In this document: in pieces, positions 26,730 through 35,429 of the stretch
How the letters are laid out: each line of letters opens with the position of its first letter
Position numbering within the stretch: the stretch's first letter is position 1
Assembly: GCA_006226965.1 (NCBI GenBank)
Contig: SBGQ01000081.1
Coordinates: forward strand, 1-44,622
Length of the DNA stretch: 44,622 nucleotides
From: a bacterium
GTDB taxonomy: Bacteria > Bacteroidota > Rhodothermia > Balneolales > M1805
Direction of reading: 5' to 3'
Program-made: the position numbers and the translations under genes
Notes under the pieces: model-generated
What the model was told of the DNA's origin: nothing
Seen by the model: the letters and a program-made list of their open reading frames with translations, nothing else
The model's database searches: none

Positions 26730-27440
26730 ATGATGCATACCGAATATCAGAATCGTTTACAGGAATTAAACCAACGAATTGAATACGCTGCAAAAGCTTG
26801 CGGCAGGAATCCGTCTGAGATAAAATTGATAGCCGTGAGTAAAACGCACCCCGTAGATGCAGTAAAACTATTTTATGAATTGGGGCACAGGGCGTTTGGC
26901 GAAAACAAAGTTCAGGAAATGGTCGGAAAATGGGAAGAGTTTCCGAAATCAGATATTGAATGGCATATGATTGGGGCGATGCAGTCCAATAAAATTAAAT
27001 ATTTAGCACCGAGAGTGAATTGGATTCATTCCATTTCTAAAGTGAGTTATTTAGACGAGTTGGAAAAACGATTAAAACTGCTCGAAAGAACTGTTAATGT
27101 GCTAATACAAGTAAATATTAGCGATGAAGACCAAAAAAGTGGTTGTGAACCGGAGCAATTACCGGATTTTTTTAAGAAAGTTGAAGAATGTGAACACATT
27201 AAACTCAGAGGTTTGATGGGAATAGCTTCTTTAGAAAAAGAACCTGAAGATGTACGTCCTCAGTTTAAGCAACTAGCCGATTTGTTAAAAAAATATCAGA
27301 AGGAATATCAATCAGATAAGATTCAGCTTACAGAGCTTTCTATGGGAATGACCGGAGATTTAGAGGTTGCCATAGAAGAAGGAGCTACTATGATTCGTGT
27401 GGGAACAGCATTATTTGGTAACAGAGATTATATAGTTTAA
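26730..27440 (+). CDS. yggS: YggS family pyridoxal phosphate homeostasis protein
   Basis: A 236-residue, single-domain alanine-racemase-like PLP protein. PLP lysine Lys38 is in AVSKTHP. The FGENKVQEM segment, IEWHMIGAMQSNK, SELSMGMTGDLEVAI-type phosphate site and IRVGTALFG end all match YggS. By family knowledge it buffers PLP and affects amino-acid balance rather than catalysing a reaction. Two ATGs sit in tandem. It begins a plus-strand run with two small genes and then divIVA. Confidence 0.93.
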   Translation: MMHTEYQNRLQELNQRIEYAAKACGRNPSEIKLIAVSKTHPVDAVKLFYELGHRAFGENKVQEMVGKWEEFPKSDIEWHMIGAMQSNKIKYLAPRVNWIHSISKVSYLDELEKRLKLLERTVNVLIQVNISDEDQKSGCEPEQLPDFFKKVEECEHIKLRGLMGIASLEKEPEDVRPQFKQLADLLKKYQKEYQSDKIQLTELSMGMTGDLEVAIEEGATMIRVGTALFGNRDYIV

Positions 27441-27495
27441 GTTGAGACTGAGCTCATTTTTTTGCAAATTGCCCAAAACGTAGTTGGAACTTGCC

Positions 27496-27747
27496 ATGAT
27501 TCAATTTTTCTTATTTATGTCGGCTTTTTTAGCAGCAATGTTAGTGTTCGATTATATGAGAACAAGAAATAAAGTACATGGATCAACCATTGAGCAAGAG
27601 TTAGAAGAGGCACGAAATGAAATCATGCATCTTAAAGAACGGGTTCAGCATCTTGAAACCATAGTAACTGCCGATGAAGATGATGTTTGGGGAATGCGAA
27701 ACAAATCGGGTAGTTCTTACGATAAAGAGTCCCCAATTAACTCATAA
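27496..27747 (+). CDS. Small membrane protein with coiled coil
   Basis: I take the ATG at 27496; a TTG four codons earlier is less likely. The 83-residue protein has one N-terminal transmembrane helix (about 3-20), a basic stop-transfer DYMRTRNK, and then a predicted coiled coil (about 32-57) that ends in an acidic DEDD patch. The layout resembles PspB-like anchor proteins but I see no family signature. It lies 55 bases after yggS and 26 bases before a second small membrane gene. Real coding is supported by the domain layout and packing, not by a known homolog. Confidence 0.65.
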   Translation: MIQFFLFMSAFLAAMLVFDYMRTRNKVHGSTIEQELEEARNEIMHLKERVQHLETIVTADEDDVWGMRNKSGSSYDKESPINS

Positions 27748-27773
27748 AAATAAGATTAGGAGCTCATTAGAAT

Positions 27774-28100
27774 ATGTCAGGTCAGGAAATGGTAGTTGCG
27801 ATTGTAGCCATTGGAAGTGGTTCCGCAATATTATTAACAGCAATGACTTCGGTGTTTAAGGTTATTAATAAGTGGATTGATCGTAAATCTGGAAATTCAG
27901 AATTAAATCAAAAGTTTTTTGATGATTACATTCAGTTCAAGCGACAAGTTTTATCCAGATTAGATGAGATGGAAACCGGAGTTCCTGCTCAATCAGGAAA
28001 ACACAAACAAAAAAATTTACCAAACCCGGAAGCGTCTGAGGAAGAAATCATACGAGAAGCCTCTCCCAGATTGAAAAATATGTTAAGTCAGAAAAGCTAA
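27774..28100 (+). CDS. Small membrane protein with coiled-coil tail
   Basis: A 108-residue protein. It has one hydrophobic segment (about 6-27) and a helical, charged tail at about 40-65 (FFDDYIQFKRQVLSRLDEME) that could form a coiled coil. It ends in a Lys- and Glu-rich section (SPRLKNML). I recognise no family. It looks like a partner of the preceding 83-residue protein: both have an N-terminal helix and a cytoplasmic helical tail, and they are adjacent in one transcript that ends at the hairpin downstream. Confidence 0.65.
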   Translation: MSGQEMVVAIVAIGSGSAILLTAMTSVFKVINKWIDRKSGNSELNQKFFDDYIQFKRQVLSRLDEMETGVPAQSGKHKQKNLPNPEASEEEIIREASPRLKNMLSQKS

Positions 28101-28128
28101 AACGCTCTGATTGGAATCTGTATATTTG

Positions 28129-28167
28129 ACCCGAGTCGGAATTTTATAAGCCGGCTTGGGTTTTTTT
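28129..28167 (+). terminator. Terminator after the two small membrane genes
   Basis: ACCCGAGTCGG (28129-28139) pairs with CCGGCTTGGGT (28151-28161), using G-U pairs, followed by a run of seven T. It separates the yggS unit from the divIVA-like gene. Confidence 0.8.
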
Positions 28168-28222
28168 GTATAAAGCCATTAGATTCCTCACAATAAAATG
28201 ACCTGACTGGAATTACATTGTT

Positions 28223-28849
28223 ATGAAATTAACTGCTCTTGAAATAAAACAACAAAAATTTGAACGAGCTCTTCGTGGTTACGATGTAGGTGAAGTAAAC
28301 GCGTTTTTAAACGTTATGGCTACCGAATGGGAGCATTTGGTGGGGAAAAATCGTGAATTAGAAAATACCATCCAGAGATTACAAGAAAAATTACAACACT
28401 ACGAGCGAGTTGAATCGGCTTTACACGAAACGCTTCAAACGGCAAAAGATTCTGCCACTCAACGAATTGAGAATGCAAAAAAAGAATCCAGAAGCCGCGT
28501 TGAAAAAGCGGAAATGGAAGCTGAAAATATGCTAAGAGAAGCTCGCCAACAACGTCATCAGATTCGCCAAAGTGTAATTCGATTATTAGACCGCCGTGAA
28601 GAAATTATTCGTGGTATACGCTCTTATCTTGAAATGGCAAACGAATCGTTGAATGCGTTTAATCGTGATGATAGTAGTTTGTACCAATTACCGCGAGAAG
28701 ATCAGGAATATTCGATGGACTCTAAAAAACAGATGAAACAAGAGCGTCAACCTGCATCAAGCAAAATTAAAGAACAAATTTCCAGAGATGAGAATCCATT
28801 AGTCCCGGGAATGGACGATGTGGATGCCATCATCGATCAACTAGATTAA
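28223..28849 (+). CDS. DivIVA domain-containing protein
   Basis: A 208-residue protein. The N-terminal DivIVA lipid-binding/domain motif [17 protein letters not shown] is at about 13-29, followed by a long coiled coil to about 145. Then comes a disordered, charged tail with a QLD end. DivIVA proteins mark curved membrane at poles or septa, and in this context may organise envelope growth. It lies between the terminator of the yggS unit and pnp, and is probably expressed with pnp (25 bases apart). Confidence 0.88.
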   Translation: MKLTALEIKQQKFERALRGYDVGEVNAFLNVMATEWEHLVGKNRELENTIQRLQEKLQHYERVESALHETLQTAKDSATQRIENAKKESRSRVEKAEMEAENMLREARQQRHQIRQSVIRLLDRREEIIRGIRSYLEMANESLNAFNRDDSSLYQLPREDQEYSMDSKKQMKQERQPASSKIKEQISRDENPLVPGMDDVDAIIDQLD

Positions 28850-28874
28850 TTCAATTAACATTAGAAAAACCTAC

Positions 28875-29714
28875 ATGAAAGCATTTGATACTGTTGCAGA
28901 ATTCAGAGCTAAACGCGCTGAAGCTTTACAATTCATTCAATCAAAAACAGATTTAAGACCGGAGTATTTAGTGATATTAGGAACCGGTTTGGGCGATTTA
29001 GTAAAACAAATCAAAATCGAGTTCGAAATTCCTTACGAACAAATCCCACACTTCCCTACGTCAACTGTTGAGAGCCATGCCGGACGTTTATTATTCGGCA
29101 CATTGGGCGGTAAAAAAGTGGTTGCAATGCAAGGCCGTTTTCATTATTACGAGGGCTACACGATGCAACAAATCGTATTCCCTGTTCGAGTTTTACAAGC
29201 AAATGGCGCACATACATTAATTGTTTCAAATGCTGCAGGAGGTATGAATCCTTTATTCCGCCGTGGTGATGTAATGTGTATTAATGATCACATCAATTTA
29301 TTAGGTGATAACCCTCTTATTGGTCCAAACGACGATGAAATGGGCGCTCGTTTCCCTGATATGAGCGAGCCTTATTCTCATTCTTTAATTGATTTAGCTG
29401 AAAAAGTGGCGCTGAAAAACGCAGTAAGAATGCATCACGGCGTGTACGTTGCTGTTACCGGGCCGAATCTGGAAACTAAAGCTGAATACCGCTTTTTACG
29501 CGCACTCGGCGCCGATGTAGTTGGTATGAGTACAGTTCCTGAAGTTATTTCTGCCGTTCATTCCGGAATGAAAGTTCTCGGATTCAGCGTAATTACAGAC
29601 GAGTGTTTTCCTGATTCTTTAGTTCCTGTTTCTATGGCAGAAATTTTAGAAGCTGCTGATATCGCTCAGCCAAAAATGACCAAAATTATTGTTGGTGTTT
29701 TAGAGTCCCTGTAA
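28875..29714 (+). CDS. Purine nucleoside phosphorylase (class I, trimeric type)
   Basis: A 279-residue PNP that splits inosine and guanosine with phosphate. Motifs are GTGLGDL (phosphate), [28 protein letters not shown], and [25 protein letters not shown], with the base-binding Glu in ETKAE. The late base-binding site reads ITDECFP in place of the TNxA sequence of mammalian enzymes. It is cytoplasmic. The stop codon lies in the loop of its own terminator. It follows divIVA by 25 bases. Confidence 0.94.
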   Translation: MKAFDTVAEFRAKRAEALQFIQSKTDLRPEYLVILGTGLGDLVKQIKIEFEIPYEQIPHFPTSTVESHAGRLLFGTLGGKKVVAMQGRFHYYEGYTMQQIVFPVRVLQANGAHTLIVSNAAGGMNPLFRRGDVMCINDHINLLGDNPLIGPNDDEMGARFPDMSEPYSHSLIDLAEKVALKNAVRMHHGVYVAVTGPNLETKAEYRFLRALGADVVGMSTVPEVISAVHSGMKVLGFSVITDECFPDSLVPVSMAEILEAADIAQPKMTKIIVGVLESL

Positions 29715-29726
29715 TCAGGGATTTTT
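29706..29726 (+). terminator. Compact terminator overlapping the pnp stop codon
   Basis: TCCCTG (29706-29711) pairs with CAGGGA (29716-29721), with loop TAAT containing the TAA stop, followed by TTTTT. A second stem, AAACTTTGAA/TTCAAAGTTT, lies right after at 29727-29748 without a long T tract. Confidence 0.65.
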
Positions 29727-29793
29727 AAACTTTGAAAGTTCAAAGTTTATCTGTGTATTTGACGTAAACAGAATCAGAAAGAAATTTACCTGC

Positions 29794-30618
29794 ATGGATT
29801 TTAATTCAAACTCAATTTGGGATGAACACCGCTGGGAAGCTCACCTGAATGATCTTGAAAAGAAGTCGTTTAAGAAAAAGTTGTTCATTAATGCATCTTG
29901 GGGTGAAAATGAACCGGTGTGGCTTCGCTTTTTAAAGGAGTTTGAAGACGTTGAAGAGGCTTTGGAAAGTTATCTTGATGATGAACTTACCTACGAAGAA
30001 GCCTATTTTCCTGATGATGTTGACGAATTGGGAGAAGACGACGATGTGGATGAAGATATTTTTCTGAGTTACGGTGAAGAGGAAGAAGAAAGCGACGAAG
30101 ACGAATATATACTAGACCCCGCTGAAGAATTGGAACTGCTAAATGAGGAAGCAGAGGATGTGGAAGAGGGCGATGAGTGGAAACTTAGCCTTACTGAAGA
30201 ATATTCTATTGATTCTCTTGCCGATGAAACTGATCCGTTCGATGCGTATTTCGTGTATGATGAATCCAGAGATTTAAGTCTTTACTTTCTTAAAAGAACT
30301 GTAGAATTTGATGAACACTTAACTTCTCCGATTTATATTGAATTTGTACAGGAGTTATTACATATAACTACTAAAATGGCAGCTGCATTATCTTTTAATC
30401 ATGAAGAAGTTCAGTATTTAGGTGCCATTATAACCTATTGCAAGCGAGCGCTTAAACATGCCAACAAATCCTTGGAAATGATTAAAGTGCTCAAAAACGA
30501 GGCTATTGTTACTGATAAAGAATACCCGGTCTTGTATACCCGATTATTCGAGTTGCGAAACGAGTTAGGTTTGCTAATTCAAGAAATGCGAGAGTTTTTA
30601 GAAAGCAATAAGTCATAA
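29794..30618 (+). CDS. Highly acidic protein of unknown function
   Basis: A 274-residue soluble protein. Residues about 45-135 are very acidic, with Asp/Glu runs such as DDVDELGEDDDVDED and EEEEESDEDE. Residues about 165-274 are helical, with KRALKHANKSLEMIKVL and a coiled-coil-like end. There is no signal peptide or membrane segment. I recognise no family. It starts with ATG and ends at a hairpin shared with clpX. It is probably an individual gene, since the pnp terminator precedes it. Confidence 0.65.
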   Translation: MDFNSNSIWDEHRWEAHLNDLEKKSFKKKLFINASWGENEPVWLRFLKEFEDVEEALESYLDDELTYEEAYFPDDVDELGEDDDVDEDIFLSYGEEEEESDEDEYILDPAEELELLNEEAEDVEEGDEWKLSLTEEYSIDSLADETDPFDAYFVYDESRDLSLYFLKRTVEFDEHLTSPIYIEFVQELLHITTKMAAALSFNHEEVQYLGAIITYCKRALKHANKSLEMIKVLKNEAIVTDKEYPVLYTRLFELRNELGLLIQEMREFLESNKS

Positions 30619-30645
30619 AAAAAAGCCCGATAAACGGGCTTTTTT
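30619..30645. terminator. Bidirectional terminator between acidic gene and clpX
   Basis: AAAAAAGCCCG pairs with CGGGCTTTTTT around an ATAAA loop, with A and T flanks. It sits between convergent genes. Confidence 0.92.
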
Positions 30646-30648
30646 GTT

Positions 30649-31896
30649 TTAAGCAGTAGCTTTTCGTTTTATATACATTGGCGGAGCTTGCTCTCTTATT
30701 GTTGCTTCTGTTATGATGCAACGTTCAACATTACTCAAGGTCGGTAAGGTGAACATGATGTCAAGCATAGCTTTTTCCATGATACTTCTTAATCCGCGAG
30801 CCCCTGTTTTTCTTTCAAGAGCTTTTTCAACAATGGCTTTCATGGCGTTTTCTTCGAACTCTAAACCCACATTTTCCATTTCAAACAACTTTTGATATTG
30901 TTTGGTGATGGCATTTTTAGGTTCAGTCAGAATTTGAATCATTGCTTTTTCATCCAACTCATGTAAACCGGAAATAACCGGTAAACGCCCTATAAGTTCT
31001 GGGATTAATCCAAAACGTTGTAAGTCTTCAGGTTCAACATACGTGAAAATTTCGGGGTCGTTTTTATCGTATTTCACTTGTTCAACGGTATGAAAACCCA
31101 TTGATGAAACACTTAATCGTCTTGAAATAATTTCAGCTAAACCGTCAAACGCTCCGCCAACAATAAATAGAATATTTTTGGTATTAACTTGAATGAATTG
31201 CTGTTCAGGGTGTTTACGTCCTCCTTTAGGCGGAACATTCGCAACAGTACCCTCAAGCATTTTTAACAGCGCTTGTTGTACGCCTTCACCGGAAACGTCA
31301 CGAGTAATGGATGGATTGTCGCTCTTACGGGCAATTTTATCAACTTCATCGATGTAAATAATACCGCGTTGCGCGCGGTCTAAATCATAGTCAGCTTGTT
31401 GAAGCAAACTGGATAAAATGCTCTCAACATCTTCTCCGACATACCCCGCTTCTGTTAATGCTGTTGCATCAGCAATAGTGAACGGAACATCAATAATAGA
31501 AGCTAAAGTTCGCGCTAAGAGAGTTTTCCCTGAACCGGTTGGACCTAACAGCAGAATATTACTCTTTTCGATTTCAACCTCGTCAAGACTTCTGCTTTGG
31601 CTGGAATTCACTCGTTTGTAATGATTATAGACAGCTACAGACAGTGTTTTTTTTGCAAAATCCTGACCAATAACATATTCGTCAAGCTTAGCTTTTATTT
31701 CAACCGGTTTAGAAACTGGTTTATAGTTTGCAGATCTGCGTTTTGCTTTTGCAGCAAGTTCTTGTTCTACAATTGAGTTTGCATCAGCTATACAGCGGTC
31801 GCAGATATATACATCTGGTCCCGCTACCATGCTGGTTACCTCAAAGTTCGAACGCCCGCAAAATGAACAATGGATATGAGAGTCTTTACCGCTCAT
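30649..31896 (-). CDS. clpX: ATP-dependent protease ATP-binding subunit ClpX
   Basis: A 415-residue, complete ClpX unfoldase. The N-terminal zinc finger has Cys10, Cys13, Cys32 and Cys35. Walker A is GPTGSGKT (118-125) and Walker B is YIDEVD (181-186); the AAA+ and C-terminal domains follow. It unfolds tagged proteins and feeds them to ClpP. Its start codon overlaps the end of clpP by one base, and it is the last gene of the tig-clpP-clpX unit. Confidence 0.97.
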   Translation of the reverse strand: MSGKDSHIHCSFCGRSNFEVTSMVAGPDVYICDRCIADANSIVEQELAAKAKRRSANYKPVSKPVEIKAKLDEYVIGQDFAKKTLSVAVYNHYKRVNSSQSRSLDEVEIEKSNILLLGPTGSGKTLLARTLASIIDVPFTIADATALTEAGYVGEDVESILSSLLQQADYDLDRAQRGIIYIDEVDKIARKSDNPSITRDVSGEGVQQALLKMLEGTVANVPPKGGRKHPEQQFIQVNTKNILFIVGGAFDGLAEIISRRLSVSSMGFHTVEQVKYDKNDPEIFTYVEPEDLQRFGLIPELIGRLPVISGLHELDEKAMIQILTEPKNAITKQYQKLFEMENVGLEFEENAMKAIVEKALERKTGARGLRSIMEKAMLDIMFTLPTLSNVERCIITEATIREQAPPMYIKRKATA

Positions 31897-32546
31897 TATT
31901 TGCTTTTAGGTTTACGCTCCAATAAGCGATCAACCAAACCGTATTTCAAAGCCTCATTGGCGTCTAGCCAATAATTACGGTCTGAGTCGCGCTCAATTTC
32001 TTCAACTGTATGGCCGGAATGTTTAGCCAAAATTTCATTCAAGGTTTTTTTTGTTCTGATGATTTCACGTGCTTCAATTTCAATGTCAGATGCCTGACCT
32101 TGAGTTCCGCCCATCGGCTGGTGAATCATTACTCTTGAATTTGGTAAAACAGAACGTTTACCTTGCGCTCCGGCAGTTAATAAAATGGCACCCATCGAAG
32201 CAGCCATGCCGATACATATTGTTGCAACATCACATTTAACATATTGCATCGTATCGTAGATGGCTAAACCGGAACTTACCACTCCACCCGGACTGTTAAT
32301 GTACAGGTAGATATCTTTTTCCGGATCTTCCGATTCAAGGAACAGCATTTGTGCAATTACATTACTTGCAATAGCATCATTAATAGGAGTTCCAAGAATG
32401 ATGATACGATCTTTTAGAAGACGTGAGTAAATGTCATAAGCTCTTTCTCCTCGGTTGGTTGTCTCGATAACCATCGGGATAAGATTGCTTTGTAAATCGA
32501 CGAGCCCGCCGTTATTTGAATCGAAAATGGGTTGTTTTGTTTGCAT
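31896..32546 (-). CDS. clpP: ATP-dependent Clp protease proteolytic subunit
   Basis: A 216-residue ClpP peptidase with N-terminal propeptide-like residues. Catalytic Ser117 is in GMAASMGA and His142 in MIHQPMGG. The third triad residue, normally Asp in the RDxDRD motif, reads RDSDRN, so Asn191 stands in its place (codon AAT at 31974-31976). The rest of the fold, including YGLVDRLLE, is typical. It lies 5 bases after tig and overlaps clpX, so the three are one operon. Confidence 0.95.
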   Translation of the reverse strand: MQTKQPIFDSNNGGLVDLQSNLIPMVIETTNRGERAYDIYSRLLKDRIIILGTPINDAIASNVIAQMLFLESEDPEKDIYLYINSPGGVVSSGLAIYDTMQYVKCDVATICIGMAASMGAILLTAGAQGKRSVLPNSRVMIHQPMGGTQGQASDIEIEAREIIRTKKTLNEILAKHSGHTVEEIERDSDRNYWLDANEALKYGLVDRLLERKPKSK

Positions 32547-32551
32547 AGGTC

Positions 32552-33835
32552 TTATTCAGACTTCGGGTTGTGTTTTTCCTGATAAGCATCTTTGCTTAGG
32601 TCGTTAATTTTAACGATTTCAAGAGCTTTATCATACACTTTTTCTTCACGAATTTGAAGTCTTAAGTTTTCTAATTCACCCGGATTTGAAGCGTATGCAT
32701 TTTTAATAATATCAACCGGATAGCCCATTTGAGCTGATTGTTTCTCTAAAAATGCGTCAACATCAGCTTCGTTTAATTCGATATCATTGCCGAATTTTTT
32801 GCTTAATTTTTGAGTGATGAACCACCATTTAGCGTCTTTAACAGCTTTGTCAGCATACATGCTGCGGTAAGCATTAAAGTCTAATTGTTCTTTGATGTTG
32901 TAACGTTGACGTAATTCTTCAACATAACGCTTAATAAGCATGGTTTGCAAGGTAGCAGGTACATCAAATGAATGTGCATTAACCAATGCTTCAGAAAGTT
33001 CATTCTTAATCATGGTTTCAGCAGTGTTGTCATAATATTCCTGAACACGGCTTTTTAAGAATGCACGGTATTCTTCTTCATTTTTGTACTGTCCGTTGCT
33101 GAATTTTTCAATCAATTCTTCAGATAAAGCAGGTTTTGTTAATGCTTTAACAGCTTTAATTGCTAAACGGTAGTAATGTGAGTGATCACCGTGTTTAATT
33201 TCAGCATCTACTTCATCACCGGCAACTTTGCCTAATAGGAATGGTTTGTAGTCAGCATTTTTTGGTTCGCGAAGATTGAATTCTTGGTCTGGATCTACAT
33301 CGCCTTCAACAAGATTGCCATCGTGGTCTTTACCGAAAACATCAGCAACGATTAAACTTTCTTCGGTAGCAGCTTGTTCTACAACGTTCCAAGTGCCTTC
33401 GTTTTCGAGTAAATAATCGATTTCTTTGTTTACATCGTCTTCGTTCACATCATGAATCATGCGATCGATTTCAATTGTAGCTAAATCGGTTAACTCGAAT
33501 GTTGGTTCAACACCAAGAAGGATAACAGCTTTTAATTCATTGTTTTCCCAATTGATTTCTTTGAATTCACTTTCACCAACAGGTTTGTATTCTTCAAGAA
33601 TTTTATCGTTGTACACGTCTAATACATAGTTGCGAACTTCATCTAACTCGATATCGCGACCATAACGTTTTTTGATTAAATCCATAGGTGCTTTGCCCGC
33701 ACGGAAACCAGGAAGGTTTACTTGTTTGCTAAATTTTTTATATGCTTTATCGAAGGCAGGAGCTAATTCTTCTCGTGTTGCAGTGAGGATAATTTCTTTG
33801 TCAACAGAGGAAATGTCGTTAACTGTAATGTTCAC
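32552..33835 (-). CDS. tig: Trigger factor
   Basis: A 427-residue ribosome-bound chaperone. The ribosome-binding motif PGFRAGKAP is at about 42-50, a central PPIase-like region follows, and a long C-terminal helical arm completes it. The start codon is GTG at 33835, which gives the expected MNITV start. It is the first protein gene of tig-clpP-clpX, a conserved bacterial order. A tRNA-Leu gene lies 53 bases upstream on the same strand with no terminator hairpin in between, so it may be read through. Confidence 0.95.
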   Translation of the reverse strand: MNITVNDISSVDKEIILTATREELAPAFDKAYKKFSKQVNLPGFRAGKAPMDLIKKRYGRDIELDEVRNYVLDVYNDKILEEYKPVGESEFKEINWENNELKAVILLGVEPTFELTDLATIEIDRMIHDVNEDDVNKEIDYLLENEGTWNVVEQAATEESLIVADVFGKDHDGNLVEGDVDPDQEFNLREPKNADYKPFLLGKVAGDEVDAEIKHGDHSHYYRLAIKAVKALTKPALSEELIEKFSNGQYKNEEEYRAFLKSRVQEYYDNTAETMIKNELSEALVNAHSFDVPATLQTMLIKRYVEELRQRYNIKEQLDFNAYRSMYADKAVKDAKWWFITQKLSKKFGNDIELNEADVDAFLEKQSAQMGYPVDIIKNAYASNPGELENLRLQIREEKVYDKALEIVKINDLSKDAYQEKHNPKSE

Positions 33836-33888
33836 GGAAATGTGTATAATTTAAGGGTGGAATTTAATTCTTTTTTTTAGATATGATT

Positions 33889-33973
33889 TGGTACGAGAGA
33901 GGGGACTCGAACCCCTACACCGCAAGGTACTAGATCCTAAATCTAGCGCGTCTACCAATTCCGCCACTCTCGC
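33889..33973 (-). tRNA. tRNA-Leu (anticodon UAG)
   Basis: The 85-base tRNA includes an encoded CCA. The acceptor stem GCGAGAG/CTCTCGT pairs with one G-U, and the discriminator is A. The D-loop region is TGGCGGAATTGGTAGACGCG. The anticodon stem CTAGA/TCTAG holds the loop TTTAGGA with anticodon TAG. A variable arm of class II size is present (TACCTTGCGGTGTA), then a T-arm GGGGTTCGAGTCCCC. It reads CUA and other CUN leucine codons. Confidence 0.96.
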
Positions 33974-33992
33974 AATAGGAATGTTCAATAAG

Positions 33993-34000
33993 CAAACTTA
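33993..34000 (-). promoter_or_regulatory. Candidate -7 element (TAAGTTTG) for tRNA-Leu
   Basis: TAAGTTTG on the minus strand lies 20 bases before the tRNA 5' end, matching TAnnTTTG. No clear -33 element is seen, so this is tentative. Confidence 0.4.
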
Positions 34001-34062
34001 TCAAAAAACATTTCAGAACGATAAAGTTAACTAAAATTTCGAAATCCGGCAATTCTTACTGT

Positions 34063-34380
34063 ATGACTAATTTACATTTTGTTTATTGTACCTGTTCAAA
34101 TAAAGAAGAAGCACAAAAAATCGCTAGAGATTGTGTGGGCAAGCGTTTAGCTGCTTGTGCAAATATTATTGATGGTATGGAGTCTGTTTATTGGTGGGAA
34201 GAAAAGTTAATAGAAGACAAAGAAACAGTGCTCATTTTTAAAACACATGAAAATAGAATTTTAGAATTAACGGAAAACATCAAAAAATTGCATAGTTATA
34301 AGGTTCCTTGTGTTATTTCTTTGCCGATTGTCGGTGGAAACCATGATTATTTGAAATGGATTCTATCAGAGACTAAATAA
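34063..34380 (+). CDS. cutA: CutA1 divalent ion tolerance protein
   Basis: A 105-residue CutA1 protein with the conserved EEAQKIA start, KRLAACANI, SVYWWEEKL, KTHENRILEL and SLPIVGGNHDYLKW, matching the trimeric fold. The family is linked to copper and other divalent metal tolerance, but its precise role is unsettled. It is divergent from the tRNA-Leu/tig unit and followed by a strong terminator. Confidence 0.94.
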   Translation: MTNLHFVYCTCSNKEEAQKIARDCVGKRLAACANIIDGMESVYWWEEKLIEDKETVLIFKTHENRILELTENIKKLHSYKVPCVISLPIVGGNHDYLKWILSETK

Positions 34381-34382
34381 TA

Positions 34383-34415
34383 AAAAGCCTCCTGAGTATC
34401 AGTCAGGAGGCTTTT
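34383..34415. terminator. Bidirectional terminator after cutA
   Basis: AAAAGCCTCCTGA pairs perfectly with TCAGGAGGCTTTT around a GTATCAG loop, with A and T flanks. It lies between convergent cutA and lipoprotein genes. Confidence 0.92.
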
Positions 34416-34449
34416 GGGATTTATGTGTTACTTGTTTGTGTATGCATCT

Positions 34450-35355
34450 TTAATTTTTGAAGCTGAACTCTCCAGTTTGTAAAGTAATGAGTGCTTTTTT
34501 AGCAAATCCTTTAAAGTCCATTAAAGCAGTTCCGTCTCCGGTCATTGTAATGGTACCTTCTACAACAACTTCGCTGTCATCTGTATTTGAATTGTAGGTA
34601 ACCATTTTGTAGTCGATTGTACCGGTTACGCCTTCTTCAAGATTTTCATTAGCTTGAACAGTTGCTTTGTCGATAGAAACATCTGTTAATTTGATGTAGA
34701 TGTCATGATATTTATTGATTGTAGTGCTGTCTTTTAAAGTTACTGTCATGGAACCTGTTCCGTAATGTGAGCCATTAAGAACTAATGTTTCTGCAGTACT
34801 TGCAATACCGGCCATTGAAAGCGTATCAATTCTGTTGAATTCTCCGGAACGACGAGTTGCTGTTTCACTGCCTGAACGTGTAGAAGTAAAATAGATGGAA
34901 TTGATAGAGTCTGGGCTAACTCGTGGTTGTACAACAAATGCACCGGATTCATGAGTATATATGTGTTTCATTAAGATGCTTAATGTTTTACTCATTCTGT
35001 TGTTGGTCATTGTACGTTCGATACTTAGTGTGTGAGTTCCTGTTTCAGGGTCATACGTGTATTGAGCGTTTCTGCCAATTCCGCGATCGGACTCATGATC
35101 GTTACCGCCGCGTTTCATCATGCTATTTCCATAGCTGATACCATCGCTGCTTACACTAGCTGTAGCATCATAAGTAGCTGCCAAAAGACCGTCAGTTTCG
35201 TCAGATAAACTAGAACTTACCACTGCTGCAGCATATTCTAAATCTGCAGTTGATGCTTCTATTGATGAAGAGTTATCGTCTGAACATGCAACGCTTAATG
35301 TGCCTAATGCGATAACCGGTATCAAGAATTTTTTAAAGTTAAATGGTGTTTTCAT
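34450..35355 (-). CDS. Lipoprotein of unknown function
   Basis: I start at the ATG at 35355 (301 residues), which gives a clean lipoprotein signal: KK, hydrophobic 10-20, and lipobox LSVAC with Cys24. After the Cys comes an acidic, Ser-rich DDNSSS, which often targets Bacteroidota-type lipoproteins outward. The rest is beta-rich, with TGTHTLSIERTM, repeated Thr-rich strands and a GEFSFKN end. I recognise no family. The neighbours (cutA and a crotonase) give no hint of function. Confidence 0.75.
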   Translation of the reverse strand: MKTPFNFKKFLIPVIALGTLSVACSDDNSSSIEASTADLEYAAAVVSSSLSDETDGLLAATYDATASVSSDGISYGNSMMKRGGNDHESDRGIGRNAQYTYDPETGTHTLSIERTMTNNRMSKTLSILMKHIYTHESGAFVVQPRVSPDSINSIYFTSTRSGSETATRRSGEFNRIDTLSMAGIASTAETLVLNGSHYGTGSMTVTLKDSTTINKYHDIYIKLTDVSIDKATVQANENLEEGVTGTIDYKMVTYNSNTDDSEVVVEGTITMTGDGTALMDFKGFAKKALITLQTGEFSFKN

Positions 35356-35429
35356 AATGAACTCTCGTATTTGTTTTGAGTTTGTTAGGTTATACATTCC
35401 TAATACACAGCTAATAAACTTCCCCCCTA

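Noticed and set aside
29727-29748. AAACTTTGAA/TTCAAAGTTT stem after pnp as the main terminator
   Set aside because: It is AT-rich with no T tract after it; the CCCTG/CAGGG stem just before fits better.
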